Positions 8,893-18,169 of a DNA stretch of 64,000 nucleotides are shown here, in pieces. How positions within the stretch are numbered: position 1 is the stretch's first letter; the number at the start of each line of letters is the position of its first letter. Position numbers and translations under genes: made by a program. Source of the stretch: Sphingobacterium paludis (GTDB lineage Bacteria; Bacteroidota; Bacteroidia; Sphingobacteriales; Sphingobacteriaceae); assembly GCF_004364125.1 (NCBI RefSeq), contig NZ_SNZV01000008.1, positions 124,001 through 188,000 on the forward strand, given 5' to 3'. A model generated the notes under the pieces. The model ran no database searches. It saw only the letters and a list, made by a program, of their open reading frames with translations, and was not told the DNA's origin.

Positions 8893-8923
8893 AAGAGTTT
8901 CGTGGTTTACCCAAGAAACTCTT
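8893..8923 (-). terminator. Hairpin between tatA and the transglycosylase gene
   Basis: AAGAGTTTC (8893-8901) and GAAACTCTT (8915-8923) make a 9-bp stem with a 13-base loop. It lies 21 bases downstream of tatA on the minus strand. The T-tract is longer on the plus-strand side, so it could work in either direction. Confidence 0.6.
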
Positions 8924-8943
8924 ATTTTTTTTAAATCTACAGA

Positions 8944-9168
8944 TTACGGATTCTGTGTGTTATTCGTATTCGTTGTGTTTGTGGTATTCGTTGTGCTGTT
9001 TTTGTTAGTAGCATCTTCTTCACGTTGCCCGTCTTTGAACTCCTTGACACCACGTCCAAGACCACGCATCAATTCAGGAATCTTTTTACCACCAAAAAGT
9101 AGCAATATTAACACCACTATGATGATGATCTCCTGCGTTCCGATAAATAATAATCCCGATGTATACAT
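8944..9168 (-). CDS. tatA: Twin-arginine translocase subunit TatA/TatE
   Basis: A component of the Tat pathway that exports folded proteins. The 74-residue protein has one membrane helix (about residues 9-24, [18 protein letters not shown]), the hallmark FGGKKIPEL hinge and an amphipathic helix [13 protein letters not shown]. The final residues are a low-complexity Asn/Thr tract (about 56-72), replacing the usual charged tail. No tatC is nearby. It precedes wall-hydrolase genes on the same strand, but 75 bases and no overlap separate it from the EnvC-like gene. Confidence 0.92.
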   Translation of the reverse strand: MYTSGLLFIGTQEIIIIVVLILLLFGGKKIPELMRGLGRGVKEFKDGQREEDATNKNSTTNTTNTTNTNNTQNP

Positions 9169-9243
9169 AGTTTTAATTTCTTAACGTTGCTTTCATTATC
9201 AACGTTTTACAAATATATAATTTTATTTTCTAAATCCTTGTAA

Positions 9244-10515
9244 CTATTTCGCTAACCACGAGGATGGGTTCATTGCCGTCTGCCCTTGGAACACCCCGAA
9301 GTTGACAACGGAGTACCCAGCATCCGCATCTTCATCAGCCGAACCAATCTGCTGCCCGCGGCTTACCTTCTGCCCTTTTCGCACAGAAACACTTTTCAGG
9401 TTCGCATAAGAGGTAAAATACTCACCATGCTTGATCACGACGAAGCTTCCGATTACCTGAACGACCTCGCCTTCAAAAACAGCTTTCACTGCCGCGTTTG
9501 TCGCTGTACGGATAGCAACGTCAGAGTTATCTATTCGAACATTTCGCTCCACCGTCTCAAAACCAAAGTTCCGCACAATGTTACCCTGCGATACCGGCCA
9601 TGGCAAACGCCCTCTGTTTGATTTAAAATCTGCGGAAAGCTTAGCAGCCTCTGGTGTAGACCTCAAAATTTCACTATCAGACTTCCGCGGCGTTTTCTTC
9701 TCTACCTCTTCCACCGTTTTGCCCGTACGCTTGGCTTCTGCTTCTGCCGCCTTCCGACGTGCTTCTTCCGCCCGCCGACGCTCTTCCTCAATCTCCCGAC
9801 GGATGGCCTGTTGGATCATGGCATCAATACGCTTCTTCTCTTGTTGTTTTTTACTTAACTGACCCTTAAAACTCGATTCCTCGCGTCGGAGCTGGCTTAA
9901 TTCATTCGCATGGGCAGACCGATCTTTTGCGATGATCGAGCGCTCAGCTTGCTGCTCTTTTAGCAATTGATTTTGCGTTTGCTTGTCTCGCTCCAACTGC
10001 GCAATCTTAAGCTCAATTTCTTTTTTAGTAGCCTCGATTTCCGAAGCCTTTATCTTACGTGCGTCATTAAATTGCTGCAGATATTTTACACGCTTAAAGG
10101 CTTGATTAAAGTCTTTGGAAGCAAAAATAAACATCAATTTATTGTAACCGTTTTTGTTCCGGAAGGCGAATAGGATCATCTTTTCATAATCCTTCCTCAT
10201 TTTCTCCAACTCAGCCTTCAGCTCGTTGACTTTTCCGGTATTGACGCGTATGTTATTATTGATGATACGCAACTCCGCATTGATGGTACTTATCTTACTT
10301 TCCCGCAAATCAAGCTGCCTACTTAAGGCATTGACCTCGCGTTGCGAGAGTATCTTCTCTTGTGTTTTAGCACGCAATATCTTCGTTAGCTCCGCAATCT
10401 CCACATCTATTTTTTCGCGCTGCTTCTTGAGCTCGGCGCTGCTCTGGGCAGATACCAGCCCTACAGTTAGACAACAGGAAAATAGGAAACTAAATACAAT
10501 CTTTTTCAAATCCAT
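9244..10515 (-). CDS. EnvC-like murein hydrolase activator (coiled coil plus degenerate M23 domain)
   Basis: A 423-residue exported protein: signal peptide 1-23 (ending LVSA), a long coiled coil at about 25-270 rich in Lys, Glu, Gln and Arg, and a C-terminal LytM/M23-like domain at about 305-423. The metal sites of active M23 peptidases look lost: the usual H...D pair near NFGFE lacks the His, the HxH strand that normally reads 'YAHL' is YANL, and the last 'LHFEI'-type strand is VNFGVF. By analogy with EnvC it probably activates an amidase instead of cutting peptides itself. The gene order DUF4292 - EnvC-like on one strand recurs in this phylum as far as I remember. Confidence 0.85.
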   Translation of the reverse strand: MDLKKIVFSFLFSCCLTVGLVSAQSSAELKKQREKIDVEIAELTKILRAKTQEKILSQREVNALSRQLDLRESKISTINAELRIINNNIRVNTGKVNELKAELEKMRKDYEKMILFAFRNKNGYNKLMFIFASKDFNQAFKRVKYLQQFNDARKIKASEIEATKKEIELKIAQLERDKQTQNQLLKEQQAERSIIAKDRSAHANELSQLRREESSFKGQLSKKQQEKKRIDAMIQQAIRREIEEERRRAEEARRKAAEAEAKRTGKTVEEVEKKTPRKSDSEILRSTPEAAKLSADFKSNRGRLPWPVSQGNIVRNFGFETVERNVRIDNSDVAIRTATNAAVKAVFEGEVVQVIGSFVVIKHGEYFTSYANLKSVSVRKGQKVSRGQQIGSADEDADAGYSVVNFGVFQGQTAMNPSSWLAK

Positions 10516-10612
10516 GAACCGTTTTACCTTATATCGGTTTAAATTAAGCTTACAAAAATAAGGATATACCCACTAAGCGCACAATAATTTTATGCTTTTA
10601 TGCAATACATTG

Positions 10613-11395
10613 TTAATTTATCACTTTATATCTTCCTGAGACCGTGAACGGCATGTCCACTTGTTCATTGAAAGACACCCTATTGTAGGAAACACTGGCC
10701 TTAAGCGACACCTGATCTCCTACGATATTCAACGCCAGATTGTTTGGAAAATTATATCCGGCATTATTTGCGTAGCCACTGTAAAAAGCTTCCAGGTTCT
10801 GGTTGGCTCCCACTTCTTGTAAGATAAAATTGAACGGTCGGTTTTCTTTATTAATACGATACTGATATGAAAGTTGATCTTTCACCCCGACGACAATAAA
10901 TTCATCCGTAGCACTGGCCACCTGTACGTTCGAGTTGCGCAACAAGCCGGAGGAAACATTCGCCAGCAATAAATCTTGCAGGGTTGCAAAGTTCACTCCG
11001 TTACTGGTGTAATTATAGATATAGCTAAAAGGTTTCGCGATATATTCGCCTTGCAGCTTGTTCAAAATTTTAACACTATCTGGCGTGATCAATACCCGCG
11101 CTACTTCGATGCCCAACGTGGCCGTCACCGACAGCCAAATGGCTTTGTCGCGCTCGATGCGTACATTTAACGTCACATCGTTCACCTGCTTGTTTAGTTC
11201 TATCTTCGTTTTGGCCCGCCCCGAGAATGTTCGAAAATCCAAATTACTCAATTCAAAACTCTTAATGCTGGCTGCATGTGCAGCGCTCACTTCTGTCGGC
11301 GCATCCTGATTGGGCAGATTTACCCGTTTACGCTTCTTACATCCCGTTAGCAGTAATGACACGACTATAACAGCAACAATCCCTCTATTCCACAT
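10613..11395 (-). CDS. DUF4292 family lipoprotein
   Basis: A 260-residue lipoprotein with a short signal sequence and lipobox LLTGC (Cys about 19), so it is anchored in a membrane facing the periplasm or the outside. The body fits DUF4292: FRTFSGRAKTKIELN and WLSVTATLGIEVARVLITPDS are its characteristic strands, resembling LolA/LolB-type folds in general design. No function is established for the family as far as I know; a role in lipoprotein or outer-membrane handling is only a guess. Its start overlaps the end of the upstream TPR gene by 11 bases, which suggests translational coupling. Confidence 0.85.
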   Translation of the reverse strand: MWNRGIVAVIVVSLLLTGCKKRKRVNLPNQDAPTEVSAAHAASIKSFELSNLDFRTFSGRAKTKIELNKQVNDVTLNVRIERDKAIWLSVTATLGIEVARVLITPDSVKILNKLQGEYIAKPFSYIYNYTSNGVNFATLQDLLLANVSSGLLRNSNVQVASATDEFIVVGVKDQLSYQYRINKENRPFNFILQEVGANQNLEAFYSGYANNAGYNFPNNLALNIVGDQVSLKASVSYNRVSFNEQVDMPFTVSGRYKVIN

Positions 11396-13103
11396 AACTT
11401 TTCTTCTCCACTTTTGACTTTAATTTTTCGACATCTAAACTACTTCCTGCATCCTGCATAGAAAGCGCTTTCTGCCATTGCTTCACAGCCTCTTTTGTAT
11501 TGCCGTTTTTATATAAAATATCACCATAATGATCGTACAATACGGCTGATGGTGATGAGCCCCGTATGGCTTTCTCAATCCACTTCAAGGATTCCTTATA
11601 ATTCGCCTGTTTGAACAATACCCAAGCGTACGTATCTTGAAAAGTGGCCGAAGACGGCTCCAGCTCATTTGACTGCTTGGAAAATTTCTCGGCAACATCT
11701 AGCTTTTCGTTACGCTCGGATAGATAATAGGCATAGTTATTCATCGCTGTTGCATTGGTGCTATCCAACTTAATCGCCTCTTCATAGGCTACGTCAGAAA
11801 CCTCAGCCATTTTTAGTTTGTGGTAAAGGTCTCCCAAGCCAGCATAGATAAGCGATTGGAGGTAGGTATTTTCCTGTCCGCTGTTATCCAATGCCGATTC
11901 CATCATTTTGCGAGCATTATCCGTATCATCTTTAACCATGTAGGCCAATCCGGTGAAATAAAGCAACATTGGATTATTTGGATTGGATTCCAAGGCCTCG
12001 AAACCGTGCAAAATAGCTTGGTCGGCTTCATTGAGGGCAAGTTCTACATTCATCAGCATACGCCATGCGTCGATATGCCCCCTATTGATACCTATCGCCG
12101 TAAGGAACAAAGATCTGGCTTCCTGCAGTTGCCCTCTTCGCCACAGGATGTCACCCTTCGCGACGTGGCTATCCGCTACGCGCGGATATTTAAGCACCAA
12201 GATATTGGCTAGTTCCTGCACTTGATCTAATTCCAAGTTACTCTTCCCGCTCAACATCGTAAACATGGCGCGATACTTATCGGCGTAATCTACGTTGCCG
12301 GACTCGAAAGCCTGCTTTAAAGCATCAAAAGCGGGTTTGGATTTCCCTTCTCCCGTATAGGCATCAGCTAGATCGAGGTACAAGAGATCGTCTTTGGAGT
12401 TTTTCAGCCCCTTATTTAAGATTTCCACCGCCTTTTTGGATTGCTTCTTATCGAGGTAAATAAAAGCAAGTGTGCTGTAAACCTGCCGTATGCCGGAGCT
12501 TTTATCGACCCAAGGGCTTAACAGCTTTATGGCCTCGTCCTGTTTTTCCGTGTCGACCAAAATTTCGGCCTTGATCACGTCTAAGGTGTCCGATTCCCCA
12601 AATTTCTTTACCGCTTCGTCATACGTTGCTAACGCGCTATCGGTCTGCTTTGTAGCGTGTAGCAACATAATTTTCTCTCTATACAGCGACGCATTCTCTG
12701 GATACACGGCGATAACACGATCAACCACCGGGATAGCAGCACTTAGGTTCGCACTGCTTTTGTGCAGTTCGACCAGATAGTTGGCAAAAAGAAGATTTTT
12801 GGGCTCAATTTCGAAAGCTTTTTCCGCAAGAGGAATAGCGACTTCGAGGTTTCTTGCTTGCCCAAACAGCAACGCTTTTGCATAATAAACCTCGGCGGCA
12901 TCTGGATAATTAGCAATGATGGTATCCAGCGTTGCAATCGCACCCGGCAGATCGCCAACGCGAAGTTTGCTCTCCACCAATGTCAAATCATTCTTATAGG
13001 GTTTATCGCCAACAACAACTTGCTGGCCCTTCACGTCCACACCTAGGCATAAGCCCATAAAAATCGCAATCCCGAAACAGACAAACCTCTTGTTGATCTT
13101 CAT
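11385..13103 (-). CDS. Tetratricopeptide repeat protein, exported
   Basis: A 572-residue protein made almost wholly of TPR units from about residue 35 to 560 (for example PDAAEVYYAKALLFGQARNL, PNNPMLLYFTGLAYMVKD, NATAMNNYAYYLSERN). An N-terminal signal sequence (INKRFVCFGIAIFMGLCLGV) is present. The open frame extends to 13124, but that codon is TTG; ATG 13103 gives a normal signal peptide, so I prefer it. The last codons overlap the DUF4292 lipoprotein gene, making the pair an operon. The role is probably protein-protein scaffolding at the envelope; no specific function can be assigned. Confidence 0.88.
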   Translation of the reverse strand: MKINKRFVCFGIAIFMGLCLGVDVKGQQVVVGDKPYKNDLTLVESKLRVGDLPGAIATLDTIIANYPDAAEVYYAKALLFGQARNLEVAIPLAEKAFEIEPKNLLFANYLVELHKSSANLSAAIPVVDRVIAVYPENASLYREKIMLLHATKQTDSALATYDEAVKKFGESDTLDVIKAEILVDTEKQDEAIKLLSPWVDKSSGIRQVYSTLAFIYLDKKQSKKAVEILNKGLKNSKDDLLYLDLADAYTGEGKSKPAFDALKQAFESGNVDYADKYRAMFTMLSGKSNLELDQVQELANILVLKYPRVADSHVAKGDILWRRGQLQEARSLFLTAIGINRGHIDAWRMLMNVELALNEADQAILHGFEALESNPNNPMLLYFTGLAYMVKDDTDNARKMMESALDNSGQENTYLQSLIYAGLGDLYHKLKMAEVSDVAYEEAIKLDSTNATAMNNYAYYLSERNEKLDVAEKFSKQSNELEPSSATFQDTYAWVLFKQANYKESLKWIEKAIRGSSPSAVLYDHYGDILYKNGNTKEAVKQWQKALSMQDAGSSLDVEKLKSKVEKKSYVE

Positions 13104-13289
13104 TAATATCTTTTTTAAATACAAAATAGTGCTCTACTTTATAAAGATGACAAAAAAAAGCAAAAGTTTACTTATGTAATCTTAAAACATGTTAAATAAT
13201 GTTATATCAATCTACGGCGGTCGTACGGGCCACTTTTGCTCGCTAGCAATGAAAAATGAATTTCATTTTATAATGATAAAATAATATCG

Positions 13290-13297
13290 TACCTTTG
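13290..13297 (+). promoter_or_regulatory. -7 promoter box of the rplM-rpsI-rpsB operon
   Basis: TACCTTTG matches TAnnTTTG exactly and is followed by CAG, a common continuation. The start codon of rplM is 62 bases downstream, leaving a leader long enough to hold autoregulatory RNA structure, although I see no strong hairpin in it. Confidence 0.75.
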
Positions 13298-13359
13298 CAG
13301 ACCTCATTGTAGGGATTACAGGAGGACGAAAGATTTTTTAATTAATTAAATAGAAGCAA

Positions 13360-13803
13360 GTGAATACGTTAAGTTACAAAACTGTCTCTACCAACAAGAA
13401 CACCGTTAACAAAGAGTGGATTGTTGTTGACGCTGAAGGAGAGATTTTGGGGCGCTTGGCAAGCGAAATTGCGAAAGTGATTCGCGGGAAGCACAAGCCT
13501 ACGTTCACCCCACACGTAGACTGTGGAGATAACGTGATTGTTATCAATGCAGACAAAGTTAGATTGACAGGAAACAAATTGGGCGACAAAGTTTATGTTC
13601 GCTACACGGGCTACCCAGGTGGTCAGCGTTTTGTTTCTCCAAAGGAGTTATTGGCTAAGCACCCTGAGCGCATTATCGAGAAAGCAGTACGTGGTATGCT
13701 TCCTAAAAACCGTTTAGGTCGTGAGCTATTCAGAAACCTTTTTGTTTATGCTGGATCAGAGCACAAACACGAGGCACAGAATCCAAAACCAGTTAAATTT
13801 TAA
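13360..13803 (+). CDS. rplM: Large ribosomal subunit protein uL13
   Basis: A 147-residue L13 protein of the 50S subunit. Family motifs are [16 protein letters not shown] near the N terminus, [20 protein letters not shown] in the middle and [13 protein letters not shown] with the C-terminal [16 protein letters not shown]. Translation starts at GTG 13360; no ATG lies upstream in frame and the protein then begins [10 protein letters not shown], as in relatives. It leads the rplM-rpsI-rpsB cluster. Confidence 0.98.
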   Translation: MNTLSYKTVSTNKNTVNKEWIVVDAEGEILGRLASEIAKVIRGKHKPTFTPHVDCGDNVIVINADKVRLTGNKLGDKVYVRYTGYPGGQRFVSPKELLAKHPERIIEKAVRGMLPKNRLGRELFRNLFVYAGSEHKHEAQNPKPVKF

Positions 13804-13814
13804 GGAGAGCAATT

Positions 13815-14201
13815 ATGTCAATAACTAACACTTCAGGAAGAAGAAAAACTGCTGTTGCCCGCATCTACTTAGCTGCTGGTAGCGGAAACATTACCGTAAA
13901 CGGTAAAGATTATAAAGAATATTTCCCAACATTGCCCTTGCAATATATCGTTACACAATCTACAGAGGTAGCGGGTGTTGCTGGAAATTTTGATGTAAAT
14001 GTTAACGTTCAAGGTGGTGGTGTCAAAGGACAAGCAGAAGCAGTTCGCTTAGCGATTGCAAAAGCTTTGGTCGAGCTTGACCCAGAAGTAAAACCAGCTT
14101 TACGTGCCAAAGGCCTTGTTACTCGTGATGACCGTATGGTTGAGCGGAAGAAACCAGGACGCCGCAAAGCACGTAGAAGATTCCAATTCAGTAAACGTTA
14201 A
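13815..14201 (+). CDS. rpsI: Small ribosomal subunit protein uS9
   Basis: A 128-residue S9 protein of the 30S subunit. The N-terminal GRRKTAVARIYL, the central GGGVKGQAEAVRLAIAKAL and the basic C-terminal tail ending RRKARRRFQFSKR are diagnostic; the tail reaches the decoding centre. It lies 11 bases after rplM, with GGAGAG seven to twelve bases before the ATG, one of the few strong Shine-Dalgarno-like sites in the window. Confidence 0.98.
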   Translation: MSITNTSGRRKTAVARIYLAAGSGNITVNGKDYKEYFPTLPLQYIVTQSTEVAGVAGNFDVNVNVQGGGVKGQAEAVRLAIAKALVELDPEVKPALRAKGLVTRDDRMVERKKPGRRKARRRFQFSKR

Positions 14202-14219
14202 TCAAAGGAGGATCAAAAA

Positions 14220-15032
14220 ATGGCAAGAACAACTTATCAAGAATTATTGGATGCAGGTGTGCACTTTGGTCACCTTACACGTAAATGGGATCCGAAAATG
14301 GCTAAGTACATTTTCATGGAACGTAACGGTATCCACATCATCGACTTGAACAAAACCCTTACGAAATTAGAAGAAGCTGCTTCAGCTATCAAACAAATCG
14401 TAAAATCAGGTCGTAAAGTTTTATTCGTCGCTACGAAAAAACAAGCGAAAGAAATCATCGCTCAACAAGCGAAAGACGTGAATATGCCTTTCGTAACAGA
14501 AAGATGGTTAGGTGGTATGCTTACAAACTTTCAAACAGTACGTAAGTCTATCAAAAAGATGTCTAACATCGACAAAATGCAAAAAGATGGTACGTATGAC
14601 GTATTGTCTAAAAAAGAAAAATTGATGATTCAACGTGAACGCGTTAAGTTAGAAAACCTTTTAGGTGGTATCGCTGACTTAAACCGTTTACCGGCTGCTT
14701 TATTCATCATCGACGTGAAAAAAGAACACATCGCTGTTGCTGAAGCAATCAAGTTGAACATCCCTACTTTTGCTATGGTAGATACAAACTCTGACCCTTC
14801 CAATATCGATTTCCCTATTCCTGCTAACGATGACGCTACGAAATCTATTAGCCTAATCGCTGGAATTATTGGAAAAGCTATCCAAGAAGGTTTGGAAGAG
14901 CGTAAACGCGATAAAGAAGAGGATGCAGAAAAAGAAGCTGCTGCTGCAAAAGCTGCCGTAGATAATGGCGCTGAAGCGGATGCAGATGCTAACGCTGGAA
15001 AACGCCCTCGTAAAGCAAAAGACGGGGAATAA
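14220..15032 (+). CDS. rpsB: Small ribosomal subunit protein uS2
   Basis: A 270-residue S2 protein. Motifs are LLDAGVHFGHLTRKWDPKMA at the N terminus, VLFVATKKQAKEII and RWLGGMLTNFQTVRKSI in the core. The last 45 residues are a charged Glu/Lys/Ala-rich extension (EERKRDKEEDAEKEAAAA onward), longer than in E. coli. GGAGGA stands before the ATG, a clear ribosome binding site. tsf follows 174 bases later, after a long-range hairpin. Confidence 0.98.
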   Translation: MARTTYQELLDAGVHFGHLTRKWDPKMAKYIFMERNGIHIIDLNKTLTKLEEAASAIKQIVKSGRKVLFVATKKQAKEIIAQQAKDVNMPFVTERWLGGMLTNFQTVRKSIKKMSNIDKMQKDGTYDVLSKKEKLMIQRERVKLENLLGGIADLNRLPAALFIIDVKKEHIAVAEAIKLNIPTFAMVDTNSDPSNIDFPIPANDDATKSISLIAGIIGKAIQEGLEERKRDKEEDAEKEAAAAKAAVDNGAEADADANAGKRPRKAKDGE

Positions 15033-15046
15033 TATCCTATAATAAG

Positions 15047-15116
15047 CCGGATAAACAGGTGTTAGCCTTTTGAAGTATAGCTTTGAAACGTCTACATATG
15101 TTTGTCCGGTTTTTTT
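15047..15116 (+). terminator. Long-range hairpin and T-run between rpsB and tsf
   Basis: CCGGATAAACA (15047-15057) pairs with TGTTTGTCCGG (15099-15109), 11 positions with one G-U pair, enclosing 41 bases, and is followed by seven T. This would work as an intrinsic terminator, or as a partial terminator that sets the rpsB:tsf ratio. A weaker promoter-like element TATACTTG at about 15160 could restart transcription for tsf. Confidence 0.6.
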
Positions 15117-15206
15117 GTTATTTAACAAAAGTTTAATGCCCAATTTGCATAGTATCACTATACTTGGAGGGCATTCAGATTGTAAATTTTTTAAAGAAAT
15201 AAAAAC

Positions 15207-16043
15207 ATGTCAGTACAAATTTCTGCATCAGATGTAAACAAATTGCGTCAACAAACGGGCGCTGGTATGATGGATTGTAAAAAAGCGTTAGTCGAAGCAA
15301 ATGGCGATTTCGAAGCTGCTGTTGACTACCTGCGTAAGAAAGGTGCTAAAGTTGCTGCTAGCCGTCAGGATCGTGATTCTAACGAAGGCGTAATTATTGC
15401 AAAAGCTACTGCAGATGCAAAATCAGGTATCGTCGTAGAAGTGAACTGTGAAACTGACTTCGTCGCTAAAAATGCTGACTTCGTTGCTTTCGCTGATAAA
15501 ATTGCGGATATCGCTTTAAACAACAAACCAGCTTCTTTGGATGAGTTGAAAGCCTTGGAAATCGATGGTAAGAAAATTGCAGATGCATTGATCGAGCAAA
15601 CTGGTGTTATCGGTGAAAAAATCGACGTTTCTAAATACGAAACAATCTCTGGCGACAAAGTTGTTGCTTATATTCACGGTAACTACCGCTTAGGTGTATT
15701 GGTAGGTCTTTCTGCTGATGCTGCTGGCGCTGAAGAAGCTGGTAAAGATGTGGCGATGCAAATTGCAGCGATGAACCCAGTGGCTATCGACAAAGACGGT
15801 GTAGATTCACACACCATCGAGCGTGAGCTTGAAATCGCAAAAGAACAAATCCGTGCGGAAGGCAAACCAGAAGAAATGGTTGAGAAAATCGCAGCCGGTA
15901 AGTTGAACAAATTCTACAAAGAAAACACGTTGTTAAACCAAGAATTCGTTAAAGATTCTTCGAAAAACATCGCGCAATTTTTAGACTCTGTAGAAAAAGG
16001 CTTAACTGTTACAGCTTTCAAACGTGTACAACTAGGTGCATAG
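15207..16043 (+). CDS. tsf: Translation elongation factor Ts
   Basis: The guanine-nucleotide exchange factor for EF-Tu, 278 residues. The N-terminal UBA-like segment has LRQQTGAGMMDCKKAL, followed by DYLRKKGAKVAASR; the core has VEVNCETDFVAKN with the TDF loop that contacts EF-Tu. The C terminus ends AFKRVQLGA. It lies downstream of rpsB as in most bacteria and ends at a very strong terminator at 16082-16117. Confidence 0.98.
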   Translation: MSVQISASDVNKLRQQTGAGMMDCKKALVEANGDFEAAVDYLRKKGAKVAASRQDRDSNEGVIIAKATADAKSGIVVEVNCETDFVAKNADFVAFADKIADIALNNKPASLDELKALEIDGKKIADALIEQTGVIGEKIDVSKYETISGDKVVAYIHGNYRLGVLVGLSADAAGAEEAGKDVAMQIAAMNPVAIDKDGVDSHTIERELEIAKEQIRAEGKPEEMVEKIAAGKLNKFYKENTLLNQEFVKDSSKNIAQFLDSVEKGLTVTAFKRVQLGA

Positions 16044-16081
16044 TTAGCTAGCACAACTCGACTACAGAAATAATTTCTATA

Positions 16082-16117
16082 AGCAAAGCCCATGTTCGTC
16101 ATGGGCTTTGCTGTTTT
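16082..16117 (+). terminator. Terminator between tsf and the convergent vWA gene
   Basis: AGCAAAGCCCATG (16082-16094) and CATGGGCTTTGCT (16100-16112) form a perfect 13-bp stem with a 5-base loop, followed by TTTTT. It can also serve the vWA gene from the other strand. Confidence 0.9.
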
Positions 16118-16179
16118 TACTGCGGTTACCGAACGCGCTGGATATATTTTTTAAATCCGCACGATTGGGCTAGCGTATG

Positions 16180-18015
16180 CTATTCCCCTCGCTGCGCTTT
16201 CCAAAGGGCTTCAGCATCTTCAGCCAAGCGGATAAACTCCATTCGATACCCTTCCCTATCATCCCCTTTGGCCACTCGTGCTCGTGCAATAAGTGCTGGA
16301 AAACTCGATTTTTGCCTGAACTCCGAATTGCGCAACAACATCCCAAATTCGGCTACAGCCGTCGCAAACCTAAGATCTGTAGAAGTCTTTTCCAATGCCT
16401 GTACATCATCATTTACCAACGCCTGTTTTAGTTTCGAGGTGTCCGTATTGGGATCCTTATACCGAAACTTAACGGTCGCCACCTCTCCTATCCGGCGTCC
16501 TGCCTCTGGCGTAGGTACCTTTTGATACTTGAGTGGATCGACGGATCCGATAATTGCAGAACGGGTTCCAGTCGGCACAATCTCATAGAGTGCGGTCACC
16601 GAATGTCCTACGCCCATATCACCGCCAATTTTTGTATCGTTATTAAAATCTTCAGCCTCAAGCAGTCGGTTTTCATAGCCAACCAACCGATAAGCCTGCA
16701 CATAAGCCGGATTGAATTCGACCTGTATCTTCACATCCTTTGCGACAGTGAATAAGGTTCCGCCAAACTCGTTAATAATCGCTTTACGCGCCTCCGATAT
16801 GTTGTCGATGTACGCGTAGTTTCCATGCCCCTTGTCGGCGAGGATTTCCATCTTACTGTCTTTATAGTTGCCCATACCATAACCTAGTAAGGAGATATGG
16901 ATACCGCTCTCGCGTTGCTTTTCAATAAGCGTTTCCATATCCTCATCACTGGAAGCGCCTACATTAAAGTCGCCGTCCGTAGCCATAACGATACGGTTAT
17001 TGCCGTTTTTTATAAAGTGCTCGCGCGCGATTTGATAGGCTTTTAGAATGCCTGCTGCGCCCGCCGTAGAGCCGCCTGCATCAAGCGCATCGATAGCATC
17101 CTTAATTTTCATCTTTTCATTACCCGCTGTGCTTTGCAATTTTACGTCAGCGGATCCAGCATAGGTTACAATCGCTACCCGATCTTGGTCCCGCAATTGA
17201 TCGACCAACATTTTGAGCGAGGATTTTACCAGAGGCAGCTTATTGGCTTCAAACATCGATCCTGATACATCGATCAGAAAGACAAAATTAGATGCCGGTA
17301 GTTTGTCTTTTGGGATATCTTTCGCTTTCAGCGCGATGCGCAAGAGGCGGTGTTCTGTGTTCCAGGGCGCTTGTGTATATTCTGTGTGAATAGCCACGGG
17401 ATCTCCATTTGTGGGCGACTTCAATTCATATTGAAAATAGTTGATCATTTCCTCTACACGCACAGCGTCTGGGTTTGGCAGGGTGCCGGCCTTCAGCATC
17501 CGGCGCACATTGCTATACGATGCCGCATCCACATCGGCGGCAAAGGTTGATAGCGGCTCTTTCAACGGATTTTGGAATTTATTTTCCGATATTTTCGCAT
17601 AGCTTTCTTGACTAGTAGGCGCCATGCTTCTGACCATCCCCCGTATCTTCAAATTGCTGGTAGACATCTTTAGCTGTATTGGCTGCGTTGAATAGCAAGC
17701 TATCACTTCGTCCATAAGCAAGTCGTCAAGCACTAACGATATTTCCAACCGCCCATCCTTCTTTACTTTAACCTCCTTTGCCTTATAGCCAACCATCGAA
17801 ATCCATAACAGGTCGCCGGTCTCGCCCTGTATAGTAAACTGACCGTTTTGATCAGTATGCTTCGTTACGTTGGTCCGCTTGTTGAGCACGGAAGCGCCAG
17901 CAATGACTTGTTTGGATCCAGATTGAAAGATTTGGCCTTGAATGTCTCTCCCAAAGCTCGTGCCGACTCCCAGTAGGATCGCACAAAGCGTGATTACTAG
18001 TTGTATCTTTTTCAT
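16180..18015 (-). CDS. von Willebrand factor type A domain protein (YfbK-like) with carboxypeptidase-regulatory-like domain
   Basis: A 611-residue exported protein. A signal peptide (1-22, ending GTSFG) is followed by a carboxypeptidase-regulatory-like beta domain (about 24-100, GQIFQSGSKQVIAGASVLN), a linker, then the N-terminal YfbK-type segment (ENKFQNPLKEPLSTFAADVD, about 144-165) and the vWA domain from about 243. The MIDAS metal site is intact: DVSGSM at 249-254, a Thr in the AGSADVK/GGSTAG region, and ATDGDFN. A DUF3520-like C-terminal part follows. It is divergent from a sigma factor gene, sharing a 154-base control region. The ligand is unknown. Confidence 0.88.
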   Translation of the reverse strand: MKKIQLVITLCAILLGVGTSFGRDIQGQIFQSGSKQVIAGASVLNKRTNVTKHTDQNGQFTIQGETGDLLWISMVGYKAKEVKVKKDGRLEISLVLDDLLMDEVIACYSTQPIQLKMSTSNLKIRGMVRSMAPTSQESYAKISENKFQNPLKEPLSTFAADVDAASYSNVRRMLKAGTLPNPDAVRVEEMINYFQYELKSPTNGDPVAIHTEYTQAPWNTEHRLLRIALKAKDIPKDKLPASNFVFLIDVSGSMFEANKLPLVKSSLKMLVDQLRDQDRVAIVTYAGSADVKLQSTAGNEKMKIKDAIDALDAGGSTAGAAGILKAYQIAREHFIKNGNNRIVMATDGDFNVGASSDEDMETLIEKQRESGIHISLLGYGMGNYKDSKMEILADKGHGNYAYIDNISEARKAIINEFGGTLFTVAKDVKIQVEFNPAYVQAYRLVGYENRLLEAEDFNNDTKIGGDMGVGHSVTALYEIVPTGTRSAIIGSVDPLKYQKVPTPEAGRRIGEVATVKFRYKDPNTDTSKLKQALVNDDVQALEKTSTDLRFATAVAEFGMLLRNSEFRQKSSFPALIARARVAKGDDREGYRMEFIRLAEDAEALWKAQRGE

Positions 18016-18169
18016 ATGCGTATAATTTTGTTAAAAGCCACATGGAACATCCAGACTATGCTGATTTTGGCAATCGTGGATATTTCATCGTTTATTCTAT
18101 TTTGGAGACGGATGCAGAAAAATTATAATTTCCATAAGCGGGAAAAAAAAATTATTTTACCTCGGAAAT

